64,000 bases of DNA from contig CAZEVY010000001.1 of assembly GCA_964515555.1 (NCBI GenBank), forward strand, positions 62,001 through 126,000. Reading direction: 5' to 3'. The translations under genes were made by a program, and so were the position numbers. The notes under the pieces were generated by a model. That model was not told the DNA's origin and did no database searches. It worked only from the letters and a program-made list of their open reading frames with translations. This document shows positions 39,612 through 48,149 of this stretch, piece after piece; position 1 is the stretch's first letter; each line of letters begins with the position of its first letter. The DNA is from CAZEVY01 sp964515555 (lineage in GTDB: Bacteria > Acidobacteriota > Terriglobia > Bryobacterales > Bryobacteraceae).

Positions 39612-39642
39612 CGGTAGTGTCCCGACAGTCAGGACACTACCG
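39612..39642. promoter_or_regulatory. 11-bp inverted repeat upstream of the halogenase operon
   Basis: CGGTAGTGTCC (39612-39622) and GGACACTACCG (39632-39642) are perfect inverted arms around a 9-bp spacer. It lies between the divergent kinase-like gene and the halogenase operon. It could be an operator, an RNA hairpin, or the end of a small vanished repeat element. Confidence 0.6.
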
Positions 39643-39653
39643 CCGGAACCCGT

Positions 39654-39687
39654 CAAGGGGAAAAGGTTGGCCGGTACTATCCCCTTG
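39654..39687. promoter_or_regulatory. Second inverted repeat upstream of the halogenase operon
   Basis: CAAGGGGA (39654-39661) and TCCCCTTG (39680-39687) are perfect 8-bp arms around an 18-bp spacer that contains GGCCGG. It starts 12 bp after the previous inverted repeat. Together they occupy much of the 193-bp intergenic stretch 39556-39748. Confidence 0.55.
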
Positions 39688-39748
39688 GGCGCTTGGAAAA
39701 CACCGGCCATCTGACGGAGAATGGAATCTCGGAGGCAGTTTGGAAATT

Positions 39749-41473
39749 ATGTCAATGGGCGATCGGAGGCCGATCGTCGTCATCGGCGGTGGACCGGGCG
39801 GCAGCTCAGCGGCGCTGTGCCTGCGCAAGCTCGGCCACGAGGTCGTCGTCCTCGAGAAACTGAAGTTCCCGCGATACCGCATCGGCGAGTCCCTGCTGCC
39901 GGGCACCATGTCGATCCTGACGCGGCTGGGCGTCTTCGACAAGGTGAAGGCGGCCAACTTCACCGTCAAGCGGTCGGCGACTTTTATATGGGGCGGCGGG
40001 CGTCCGCCGTGGTCCTTTTATTTCGCGACGCCGAAGACGGCGCCCTGGGTGTTCGACCACGCCCTCCAGGTCACGCGCGCCGAGTACGACAAGATTCTCC
40101 TGGATGCCGCCGCCGAGCGCGGCGCCAGCGTCCGCGAGCTCCACGAGGTCACCGATGTCGAGCTCTGCCCCAACGGCGGACCCTCGAAGGTGTACTGGAA
40201 GAACGGCGACTCCTCCGGAGTCATCGAAGCCGACTTCGTCATCGACGCCTCGGGCGTTCGGGGCGTGCTTTCGCAGAAGCTGAGCTCGCGCATGTGGGAC
40301 CAGTACTACCGCAACATGGCGGTGTGGTCGTACTGGAAGGGCGGCAAGCGATTCAAGGGCGACCTGGAAGGCAACATCTTCTCGGTGACCTTCAAGGAAG
40401 GCTGGTTCTGGATCATCCCGCTCAAGGACGACGTCTACAGCGTCGGCGCCGTGACCGGTATCGAAGCCAACGAGCGCATTCGGGAAATCGGACCCGACGC
40501 CTTCTACCACGAGTGCATCAAGCAGTGCGGCTTGGCGACCGAGATCCTCGCCACCGCCACGCAATGCGACGAAGTCCGCGTGCTCCGCGAATGGTCCTAC
40601 GAGGCCAAGACGCTCTCGACGGGACGATCGTTCCTCTGCGGCGACGCCGCCTGCTTCATCGACCCCCTGTTCTCTCAAGGCGTCCACCTGGCGACGTATT
40701 CGGGCATGCTGGCGTCGGCCGCCATCGACTACCTTTTCAAGAATCCCGGCGACACCGCCGAGATTCACGAGTGGTACGAGAAGTCCTACCGCGAAGCCTA
40801 CCATCGCTACCACAAATTCGTCGCCGGCTTCTACGCCTGCAATGAGGAGCCGAACTCGACGTTCTGGCGCAGCCGCCATATCGAGGGCGCGCGCGACCAG
40901 CGCTTCGACGGCAAGACCTGGTTCACCGCGCTCACCGGCCAGAACGTGGACGCCGGCGCCGAGGGCGTCGACGAACTGGAAGAGGGCGCCGAGACGCTGG
41001 CCTACCTCTGGCAGCACGGCACCAGCAAGATCGACGACAACTACGACGACAGCGAGCTGGCGGCGCGCCGCGTACTCTGGGCCAACGACCTGCTGAAGCA
41101 GTTCAACAGCCTGGAGAAGATTCACTGGTCCAGCGCCGAGGTCCGGCTGGTCCCCTCGTTCAAGGTGCATCCCATTTCATTCCAGTTGGAGAGGCAGTAC
41201 TTCCTCGGCGACGAGCACGGCCGCACGATGCGCGCCTATTCGGTTACCGCCGCGCATGAAGAGCTGTTCCGCGGACTCCTGACGGCGCCGCTCAGTTTCA
41301 AGGAACTGACACGCCGTATGAAGGGACTGGGCGGCCAGGGGACTCCCTTGCAGATCGTCGGCCGCCTGTTCGAGCAGAAGTTCCTGCACGGTTTCGACAA
41401 GAACGGCAATCGTGTGAAGATCAAGAGCGCCCTGCGATTCGGCGGCGTCGGCTCGGAGGACGATCTGTCATGA
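39749..41473 (+). CDS. Flavin-dependent halogenase-like monooxygenase
   Basis: 574 residues from ATG 39749 (GGAGG ~13 nt upstream; a second ATG at 39755 is possible). FAD site PIVVIGGGPGGSSAALCL (about 8-25), then FPRYRIGESLLPGTMSIL. K74 lies in VKRSATFIWGGG, the position where carrier-protein-type halogenases keep their catalytic Lys. WFWIIP at 219-224 fits the WxWxIP halogenase signature. FLCGDAACFIDPLFSQGVHLA is the second FAD motif. The C-terminal ~150 residues are an extra helical domain. The next gene is an acyl carrier protein, so a carrier-bound substrate is likely. It could instead be a non-halogenating flavin oxidase of the same family. Confidence 0.8.
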   Translation: MSMGDRRPIVVIGGGPGGSSAALCLRKLGHEVVVLEKLKFPRYRIGESLLPGTMSILTRLGVFDKVKAANFTVKRSATFIWGGGRPPWSFYFATPKTAPWVFDHALQVTRAEYDKILLDAAAERGASVRELHEVTDVELCPNGGPSKVYWKNGDSSGVIEADFVIDASGVRGVLSQKLSSRMWDQYYRNMAVWSYWKGGKRFKGDLEGNIFSVTFKEGWFWIIPLKDDVYSVGAVTGIEANERIREIGPDAFYHECIKQCGLATEILATATQCDEVRVLREWSYEAKTLSTGRSFLCGDAACFIDPLFSQGVHLATYSGMLASAAIDYLFKNPGDTAEIHEWYEKSYREAYHRYHKFVAGFYACNEEPNSTFWRSRHIEGARDQRFDGKTWFTALTGQNVDAGAEGVDELEEGAETLAYLWQHGTSKIDDNYDDSELAARRVLWANDLLKQFNSLEKIHWSSAEVRLVPSFKVHPISFQLERQYFLGDEHGRTMRAYSVTAAHEELFRGLLTAPLSFKELTRRMKGLGGQGTPLQIVGRLFEQKFLHGFDKNGNRVKIKSALRFGGVGSEDDLS

Positions 41474-41805
41474 ACAAGCAGTCGCTGGTCGACATGATGG
41501 TGGAACTGCTCGACAACGCGCTGGCGGCCGAGCGGCAGGACGCCGAGCACGGCGGTGAGTCGCTCGCGGCGTCGCCGTCGCTGCCGCTGGTGGGACCCGA
41601 GGCCGCCGTCACCTCGATGGGACTGGTCTCGCTGATCGCCGACGTGGAGTCCACCATCGAGGAGCGCTTCGGCCTGTCGCTGACGCTGGTGAGCGAGCAG
41701 GCGCTTTCGCGCAAGCGCAGCCCGTTCCGCAGCGTCGACGCGCTGGCCGATTACGTACTCGAACTGGCGGGCGCGCCCGTCGAGACGCCGGTGGAAGCGG
41801 CCTAG
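41470..41805 (+). CDS. Free-standing acyl carrier protein
   Basis: 111 residues, ATG overlapping the halogenase stop by 4 nt. Helix I (LVDMMVELLDNALAAE), then AAVTSMGLVSLIADVESTIEERFG, where S49 is the expected phosphopantetheine site; the usual Asp before the serine is Thr here. The C-terminal FRSVDALADYVLEL is helix IV. About 25 residues longer than FabB-type ACP because of the loop before S49. Presumably carries the acid activated by the next gene. Confidence 0.82.
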   Translation: MNKQSLVDMMVELLDNALAAERQDAEHGGESLAASPSLPLVGPEAAVTSMGLVSLIADVESTIEERFGLSLTLVSEQALSRKRSPFRSVDALADYVLELAGAPVETPVEAA

Positions 41806-41830
41806 GGCGCGCCTCCGCCCCCAACCGCCG

Positions 41831-43174
41831 ATGAACCACATCGACTGGCAGATCGGCCGGTTCCGCGAAGCCCCCGGCTCGCCCGCGATCGTCTGGCGCG
41901 ACCGCGAGTACACCTACGGCGACCTCGCCGCGCGCTACGGCGATTGGTCGGCGCGCCTCGCCGCCGAGAACGTCGCGCCCGGCGCCGCCGTCGGCGTCAT
42001 CGGCGACTACTCCCCGGCGGCGCTCTCCTGCCTGCTCGCGCTCGCGCACCGCGGCTGCATTCTGGTCCCCCTCTCGCGCGAGTCGCGCGACCAGCATGCG
42101 GCCTTCTTCGCAATCGCCGAGCTGGACCATCTCATTCACATCGATTCCGCCGACGAAGCCGCGGTCTCCGCGATGCCGCACCGGCGCAATCATCCCCTCC
42201 TCGAAGAACTCCGCGCCGGCGGCCGCGCCGGACTGGTGCTGTTCAGCTCCGGCTCCACCGGGCATCCCAAGGCGATCCTGCACTCGCTCCCCGAGCTGCT
42301 CGAGAAGTTCCGCACGCCGCGCCACTGCTACCGCACCATGACCTTCCTGCTGTTCGACCACATCGGCGGCTTCAACACGCTCTTTTACACCATGGCCAAC
42401 CTGGGCACGGTGATCGCGCCGCCCGACCGCAGCGTCGCCAATGTCTGCCGGGCGATCGAACGCCACCGCGTCGAGCTGCTGCCGAGCTCGCCCTCGTTCC
42501 TCAACCTGCTGCTGCTCGCCGAAGCGCACAGGAGCTTCGACCTCTCGTCGCTGAAGCTGATCACCTACGGCACCGAGGTCATGCCCGAGCGCACGCTCGA
42601 GCGCCTTAACGAAGCCTTCCCCGGCGTACGCCTCCAGCAGACGTACGGCCTGTCGGAGCTCGGCATCCTGCGGTCGAAGTCGGCGTCCAACCAGTCCCTG
42701 CTGGTCAAGGTCGGAGGGGAGAACTACGAGACCCGCGTCGTCAACGGCACGCTGCAAATCCGCGCGAGCTGCTCGATGCTCGGCTACCTGAACGCGCCCA
42801 GCCCTTTCGACGCCGAAGGCTGGTTCGATACCGGCGACGCCGTGATCCAGGAAGGGGACTACTACCGCATCCTCGGCCGCACCTCGGAGATCATCAACGT
42901 CGGCGGGCAGAAGGTGTATCCGGCCGAGGTCGAGAAGGTCATCGCCGAACTGCCCGAGGTGGTCGACGTGATGGTCAGCGGCGAGCCGCATCTGTTGCTC
43001 GGCCAGGTGGTGGTTGCGACGCTGGAGATGGCGCAGCCGGTTCCCGCCGCCGAGATGCGGAGGCGCATCGCCGAGCACTGCCGCGGGCGCCTGCAACCGT
43101 TCATGATTCCCGCCAAGGTCCGCATGGCGACCGAGCCCGTGGTGAACTATCGTTTTAAGAAGGTCCGCCGCTGA
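41831..43174 (+). CDS. AMP-forming acyl/aryl-acid ligase
   Basis: 447 residues. ANL-superfamily core motifs: LVLFSSGSTGHPKAI (P-loop, about 137-151), QQTYGLSELG (about 268-277), GWFDTGDAV (about 331) and GRTSEIINVGGQKVYPAEVE (about 347-366). The terminal lysine segment is NYRFKKVRR. Shorter than typical (~500-550), with a compact N-terminal domain. Most likely adenylates a carboxylic acid and loads it on the ACP of the preceding gene. Its stop and the next start share one base (TGATG). Confidence 0.85.
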   Translation: MNHIDWQIGRFREAPGSPAIVWRDREYTYGDLAARYGDWSARLAAENVAPGAAVGVIGDYSPAALSCLLALAHRGCILVPLSRESRDQHAAFFAIAELDHLIHIDSADEAAVSAMPHRRNHPLLEELRAGGRAGLVLFSSGSTGHPKAILHSLPELLEKFRTPRHCYRTMTFLLFDHIGGFNTLFYTMANLGTVIAPPDRSVANVCRAIERHRVELLPSSPSFLNLLLLAEAHRSFDLSSLKLITYGTEVMPERTLERLNEAFPGVRLQQTYGLSELGILRSKSASNQSLLVKVGGENYETRVVNGTLQIRASCSMLGYLNAPSPFDAEGWFDTGDAVIQEGDYYRILGRTSEIINVGGQKVYPAEVEKVIAELPEVVDVMVSGEPHLLLGQVVVATLEMAQPVPAAEMRRRIAEHCRGRLQPFMIPAKVRMATEPVVNYRFKKVRR

Positions 43175-43881
43175 TGGCATCCGACGACAAGCCGGTCGCG
43201 CTGGTCACCGGCGCACGCAAGGGGATTGGACGGTATCTCGCCGAACACCTGGCGCGGAGCGGCTACAGCGTTGTGGGTTGCAGCCGAAAGCCCGCCGATT
43301 GGTCCGCGCCCGGCGTCGCGCACCACCAGGCCGACGTCGCCGACGAAAAGCAGATGCACGACCTGTTCCGCTCGATCGCGCACGAGCACGGGCGGCTGGA
43401 CGCGCTCATCAACAACGCCGCCCTGGCGACCATGAACCTCGCCATGCTCACGCCCATGGAGACCGTCGAGAAGATTCTCCGGACCAACGTCGCGGGCGCG
43501 TTCCTGTCGAGCCGCGAGGCCGCCAAGCTGATGCGCAAGCGCAACTACGGCCGCATCGTCAGCATCTCTTCGGCGGTCGTGCCGATGCGCCTGGCCGGCG
43601 AAGCCATCTACGTCGCTTCGAAAAGCGCTGTCGAGGCGCTCTCGCAGGTGCTGGCGCGCGAGCTGGCCGGCATCGGCGTGACCGTCAACGTCGTCGGCCC
43701 GGGGCCCACGGAGACCGACATGATCCGCGGCGTGCCGCCCGAGACGATGCGCAAGACTCTCGACGCTTTCTCCATTTCGCGGCTGACGGCGATGGAGGAC
43801 ATCGCCAACGCCGTCGATTTCTTTCTGCGGCCGGAGAGCTCGGCGGTTACCGGACAGGTGCTCTATCTGAACGGGCCGTGA
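43174..43881 (+). CDS. Short-chain dehydrogenase/reductase (FabG-like)
   Basis: 235 residues. VALVTGARKGIGRYLAEHLA (NADP site, about 8-27), LDALINNAALA, RIVSISSAV (catalytic Ser), AIYVASKSAVEAL (YxxxK) and VGPGPTETDM. A classical SDR with the basic residue pattern of NADPH enzymes. In this operon it could reduce a beta-keto or aldehyde group on the ACP-bound intermediate. Overlaps both neighbours by one base. Confidence 0.88.
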   Translation: MASDDKPVALVTGARKGIGRYLAEHLARSGYSVVGCSRKPADWSAPGVAHHQADVADEKQMHDLFRSIAHEHGRLDALINNAALATMNLAMLTPMETVEKILRTNVAGAFLSSREAAKLMRKRNYGRIVSISSAVVPMRLAGEAIYVASKSAVEALSQVLARELAGIGVTVNVVGPGPTETDMIRGVPPETMRKTLDAFSISRLTAMEDIANAVDFFLRPESSAVTGQVLYLNGP

Positions 43882-45536
43882 TGCCGCTGCCGCGCCCCGA
43901 CCGCACCGGCCTCGCGCTCTTCCTGGTCGCGCTGGCGGTCTATCTTCCCGGATTCTGGTGGGGCGCGCCCGACTTTCATGCGCCCGACCGCACGCATTCC
44001 TGGGGCGTCGACGCGCCCATGCCGCTGGGGCCGCTCGCCGAAGTCTCGAACATCATCCGTCCGCGGCCCGACCGCAATCTCGGGTATCCCCTGCTGCACT
44101 CGTTCCTGGTCGCCGGCGCCTACGCGCCCTATTTCGCCTGGCTTTGGCTGACGGGAGGGCTCGTGCAGCCGGTGGGAGTCTATCCCTACGGCCTCACGAA
44201 TCCCCCTTCCTCGCTGCACACGATGCTGCTGATCGCGCATTTGCTCTCGGTGCTGATGGGCGCGGGCGTTGCCGCTGCCGCCTACGATGCCGCGCGATCG
44301 CTGTGGAACCGGGCCGCCGGCGTCGCCGCGGCCCTTTTCGCGATGACCATGTTCCCGATGTTCTACTACTCGCGCGCCGGCAACGTCGACGTGCCGATGC
44401 TCTTCTTCGCTGCCTGGGCGATCGCCGCGTATGCGCGCATCCTCGCGGCGGGACTCACCGTGGGCCGCGCCGCCTGGCTGGGCGCCTTCATCGGCCTGGC
44501 GCTGGCGACCAAGGAGCAGGCCTTCGCCTGCTTCCTCGCGTTTCCGTTCGTGCTCCTCATGCGCCATCGCCGCGAATGGAAATCGCACGCCGCCGCGGCT
44601 GTGGCCGCGATACTCGCCTTCGGCGCCGGCAGCGGCCTCTTCGTCGACCCCGGCCGCTTTTTCGCGCATATCGAGTTCGTCGCGCAGCGCACGCGCGATC
44701 TCGCCGCCGGCGCGCTCATCCACATGCGGCCGCATCCCTGGACCCTCGATGGACACTGGGCGCTGGCCTCGCTCGTCGCCGGACATCTGCGCGATTCCCT
44801 CACGCTGCCCGGCCTGCTGCTGGGCGTCGCCGGTGTTGCCTGGACCGCGCTGCGCGACCGGCGCCGGCTCGCGTTCGCGTGGCCCCTGGCGACCTATCTC
44901 GCCGTGCTGTTCCTCGTCGCACGCAACTCGCAGTTGCGCTTCGTGCTTCCGGCGGCCTTCTGCCTTGCGCTGTTCGCCGGTCGATTCCTCGCCGTCCTGA
45001 TGGAATCGGGAAACCGCCCCGCGCGAGCGGCCGCGGCGATCGCCGGCGCCCTCGCGCTGGGCCTCGCCGGGCTCCGCGGCGCCGATCTCACCCACGCCAT
45101 GATCCGCGACTCGCGCTACGACGCCGCGCGATGGCTCGCCGCCCGGGCCCGCCCCGGCGATCGCGTGGAAGCCTTCGGTCCCATCACCGCGCTGCCCCCT
45201 CTGCCCGCCGGCGTCGAGGCCTTGCAGGCCATCCAGTTCGGAGGACTCACCGGCCGTCCGCTGCCGGACGCCGAGGCCGCGGCCCGCATCGCCGAAAGGT
45301 GGCGCGAGCGCCGCCCGCGATTCGTGGTTATCATGCCGGACTACACCAGCGTCCCCGGCAGTCCCCACAGCGCGTTTTGCCCGGCGACCATTTACAGCCG
45401 ATTGCTCGACGGATCGCTCGGCTACGGAAAAGCGAATTCGTTCCACACCCGGCCCCTCGCCTACTGGATCGCACGCCCCGATCTGGACTACCCTTCCGTG
45501 AATCCGCCCATCTCGATCTTCGAGAGTCGCCCATGA
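43881..45536 (+). CDS. Polytopic GT39/ArnT-like glycosyltransferase-family protein, first copy
   Basis: 551 residues from ATG 43881 (TGATG with the SDR). About ten to eleven membrane helices. Early acidic loop WWGAPDFHAPDRTHSWGVDAP (about 26-46) corresponds to the conserved catalytic Asp region of GT-C enzymes. FPMFYYSRAGNVDVPMLFF and LATKEQAFACFL are typical PMT/ArnT inner segments. The C-terminal ~120 residues are periplasmic (ARWLAARARPGDRVEAFGP). GT-C members transfer sugars from polyprenyl-phosphate donors outside the membrane; donor and acceptor unknown. Followed by a clear paralogue. Confidence 0.72.
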   Translation: MPLPRPDRTGLALFLVALAVYLPGFWWGAPDFHAPDRTHSWGVDAPMPLGPLAEVSNIIRPRPDRNLGYPLLHSFLVAGAYAPYFAWLWLTGGLVQPVGVYPYGLTNPPSSLHTMLLIAHLLSVLMGAGVAAAAYDAARSLWNRAAGVAAALFAMTMFPMFYYSRAGNVDVPMLFFAAWAIAAYARILAAGLTVGRAAWLGAFIGLALATKEQAFACFLAFPFVLLMRHRREWKSHAAAAVAAILAFGAGSGLFVDPGRFFAHIEFVAQRTRDLAAGALIHMRPHPWTLDGHWALASLVAGHLRDSLTLPGLLLGVAGVAWTALRDRRRLAFAWPLATYLAVLFLVARNSQLRFVLPAAFCLALFAGRFLAVLMESGNRPARAAAAIAGALALGLAGLRGADLTHAMIRDSRYDAARWLAARARPGDRVEAFGPITALPPLPAGVEALQAIQFGGLTGRPLPDAEAAARIAERWRERRPRFVVIMPDYTSVPGSPHSAFCPATIYSRLLDGSLGYGKANSFHTRPLAYWIARPDLDYPSVNPPISIFESRP

Positions 45537-47089
45537 CGGACCGCCGCGTGATGACGATTTTCTTCGCGGCGGCGATCGCTCTCTATACGCCCGGCATCTG
45601 GTGGGGCCTTCCGCTCGCCACCGCGCCGGACCGCACGCGTCCCTGGGGCGCCGACGAACTGGCTCCGCTCGGCGCCGTCGCCGAGCTCGTCAGCGTCTTC
45701 ACGGGCGGGGAGCAGTTCAATCCGCAGTACCCGCTGTTTCATTACTTCATGCAGGCTCTCGCGGTCGGACCCTACATGGTCTGGCTGAAGCTGACCGGCG
45801 GTCTCGGCGCGCCGTCGGCCACCTTCCCCTACGGCCTCGCCGACCCCGAAACCTCCCTCGCCATAATGACGCTGCTCGCCCGCGCCGTCAGCCTGCTGAT
45901 GGCGGCGGGACTGGTCGCGGCTTCCTTCCGCATCGCGGCGACGCTCTGGGACCGCCGCACGGGTGTGATCGCCGGCGTCTTTGTGCTCGCGCTCTATCCG
46001 ATGTTCTACTACTCGCGGACCAGCAACGTCGACATGGGCGCGTGGTTCTGGACGGGTCTCGGCGTCGCGGTCTACGCGGGCGCGGTGCGGGACGGGCTGA
46101 CCGTCCAGCGCGCCGCCTGGCTCGGCGTCTTCGCGGCGCTGGCGACCGCCACCAAGGACGCGAGCTACGCCATCGTCGCCGGCCTCATCCCGGGCCTGCT
46201 GGCGGCGCACGGAATCGGACGCGGCCGCTGGAAGCCGCTGCTCGCGGGCCTCGGCGCCGCCATCGCCGTGTATCTTCCGGTGAGCGGACTCCTGCTTGCT
46301 CCTGTGCGATTCCGCGCGCACGTGGATTTCATCCTGCACGGCTCGCCGGGAAACCCGAGCTACTCCAGCACCCCTCCCGCCGAGCTGGTGGTTGTCACGG
46401 CGCGATACGCCGTGAGCGCCCTCGGCCCACCCATGGCGATCGCGGCGATGGCCGGGATTCTGTACTGCCTGTGGCGCGACCGGCGTGCGGCTTTCCTGGC
46501 GCTGCCCGCGCTCGCCCTGTGGCTCGGCGTGATACTTCCGGCGGGATTCGCCGAGCTGCGATACCTGACGCCGGCGATCTACTTCCTGGCGCTGTTCGCG
46601 GCACGCGCCGCCACGGCGCTTCCGGCCGGACGCACCGCCGCAGTGGCGCTGATCGCCGGATGGGCGCTGGTGCGCGGCGGCGACCTCACCTGGCAGATGT
46701 TGGCCGACTCGCGCTATGCCGCCGCCGGGTGGATGGCGCGGCACGCGCGTCCGGGCGACAGGGTCGGCTACTTCGGCGACGCCGGCAAGCTGCCTCGTCT
46801 GCAGCGCGGCGTGACAACCTCTTCGATGCCCGGGCAGACCTACTATGGACGCGGGAAACCGGAAGAAGGCGCCTCGCTCCCGGAGTTCGTCATGGTCGTG
46901 CCCGTCCAGCGCTTCGAATCGATTCACGAGTTCTCGCTGCCGGAGACGACCTTCCGCGCGCTCGAAGACGGCTCGCTCGGCTATCGCCTCATGTACGCCG
47001 CGCGGACGCCATCCTGGTTCGCCGACCGCCCGCTCACCGTGGTGAACCCTCCGGTACGGATCTACGTGCGGCGCGATCGCACCCCATGA
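45533..47089 (+). CDS. Polytopic GT39/ArnT-like glycosyltransferase-family protein, second copy
   Basis: 518 residues from ATG 45533 (ATGA overlap with the first copy). Same layout as the preceding gene: WWGLPLATAPDRTRPWGADELAPL, YPMFYYSRTSNVDMGAWFW, LATATKDASYAIV, then a C-terminal soluble part with AGWMARHARPGDRVGYFGD. The parallel motifs make a tandem duplication clear. The first copy has TKEQ where this one has TKDA, so the two may use different substrates. Last gene of the halogenase operon. Confidence 0.72.
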   Translation: MTDRRVMTIFFAAAIALYTPGIWWGLPLATAPDRTRPWGADELAPLGAVAELVSVFTGGEQFNPQYPLFHYFMQALAVGPYMVWLKLTGGLGAPSATFPYGLADPETSLAIMTLLARAVSLLMAAGLVAASFRIAATLWDRRTGVIAGVFVLALYPMFYYSRTSNVDMGAWFWTGLGVAVYAGAVRDGLTVQRAAWLGVFAALATATKDASYAIVAGLIPGLLAAHGIGRGRWKPLLAGLGAAIAVYLPVSGLLLAPVRFRAHVDFILHGSPGNPSYSSTPPAELVVVTARYAVSALGPPMAIAAMAGILYCLWRDRRAAFLALPALALWLGVILPAGFAELRYLTPAIYFLALFAARAATALPAGRTAAVALIAGWALVRGGDLTWQMLADSRYAAAGWMARHARPGDRVGYFGDAGKLPRLQRGVTTSSMPGQTYYGRGKPEEGASLPEFVMVVPVQRFESIHEFSLPETTFRALEDGSLGYRLMYAARTPSWFADRPLTVVNPPVRIYVRRDRTP

Positions 47090-47198
47090 GCGGCCTGTCA
47101 AGCGTGCGCGAATTCGCCTTCGCCTTGCATAGCCGAGCCGCGACCGAAGGGAGCGGATCCGCGGTCTCGACCAGCGGTCGGTTATCCTGAAAGTTCGG

Positions 47199-48149
47199 AT
47201 GATTCAAACACTGTTCGGCGCCACCGCGCCGCCGCCCAGCCTTCTCGACCGCCTGAAAAGCGGCATCCAGAAGACACGGGCCGGTCTCAGTGAGCGCCTC
47301 GAGGACGCCCTCGAAGGCAGGAAGGAAATCGACGCCGGCGTTCTCGAAGAGCTCGAATACGCGCTCATCACCGCCGACATTGGCGCCCGCACCGCCGCCG
47401 AAGTCCTCGAGCGCATCCGCCAGCGCGTCGACCGCCGCCTGGTCGGCGACGCCGCGGAGCTGAAAGCCCTGATCCGCGATCAGCTCCTCGAAACCCTGAA
47501 CGCTACCGAGCGCGCGCCCGTGCGCGTCGACGAACCGCCCGCCGTCGTCATGGTGGTCGGCGTCAACGGCACCGGAAAAACCACCACCATCGGCAAGCTC
47601 GCCAACCTGTATAAAGGCGAGGGCCGCTCCGTTCTCCTCTGCGCCGCCGACACGTTCCGCGCCGCCGCCGTCGAGCAGCTCGAAATCTGGAGCCAGCGCA
47701 ACGGAGTCGAAATGATCCGCCAGGCGCCCGGCGCCGACCCCAGCGCCGTTCTCTTCGATGCGCTCATGGCCGCCAAGGCGCGCAAGTCCGACTACGTCAT
47801 CATCGACACCGCCGGCCGCCTCCACACCAAGTCGAACCTCATGCTGGAGCTCGAGAAGATGCGCCGCACCGCCGCGCGTCTGGTCCGCGGCGCGCCCCAC
47901 GAGACGCTGCTGGTGCTCGACGCCGTCACCGGCCAGAACGGCCTCGAGCAGGCGCGCAAGTTCACCGAAGCCGCCGGCGTCACCGGCATGGTGGTCACCA
48001 AGCTCGACGGCACCGCCAAGGGCGGCGTCGCCATCGCCATCGCGCGCGAGCTCAACCTTCCCATCCGCTACATCGGCGTCGGCGAGCAGATCGGCGACCT
48101 GCTCCCGTTCGACGCCGAAACCTTCGTGGCGTCGCTGTTCGACTCATGA
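47199..48149 (+). CDS. ftsY: Signal recognition particle receptor FtsY
   Basis: 316 residues, NG domain only, without a long acidic A domain. N domain helices 1-90. GTPase motifs: VVGVNGTGKTTTIGKLA (P-loop, about 119-135), CAADTFRAAAVEQL, VIIDTAGRLHTKSNLM and VVTKLDGTAKGG. Docks SRP-ribosome complexes at the membrane for co-translational insertion. Overlaps ribD by 4 nt. Confidence 0.95.
   Translation: MIQTLFGATAPPPSLLDRLKSGIQKTRAGLSERLEDALEGRKEIDAGVLEELEYALITADIGARTAAEVLERIRQRVDRRLVGDAAELKALIRDQLLETLNATERAPVRVDEPPAVVMVVGVNGTGKTTTIGKLANLYKGEGRSVLLCAADTFRAAAVEQLEIWSQRNGVEMIRQAPGADPSAVLFDALMAAKARKSDYVIIDTAGRLHTKSNLMLELEKMRRTAARLVRGAPHETLLVLDAVTGQNGLEQARKFTEAAGVTGMVVTKLDGTAKGGVAIAIARELNLPIRYIGVGEQIGDLLPFDAETFVASLFDS

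Noticed and set aside
39749..43881. Complete PKS or NRPS cluster
   Set aside because: No ketosynthase, acyltransferase, condensation or thioesterase domain is present; only a carrier protein, a ligase and tailoring enzymes.
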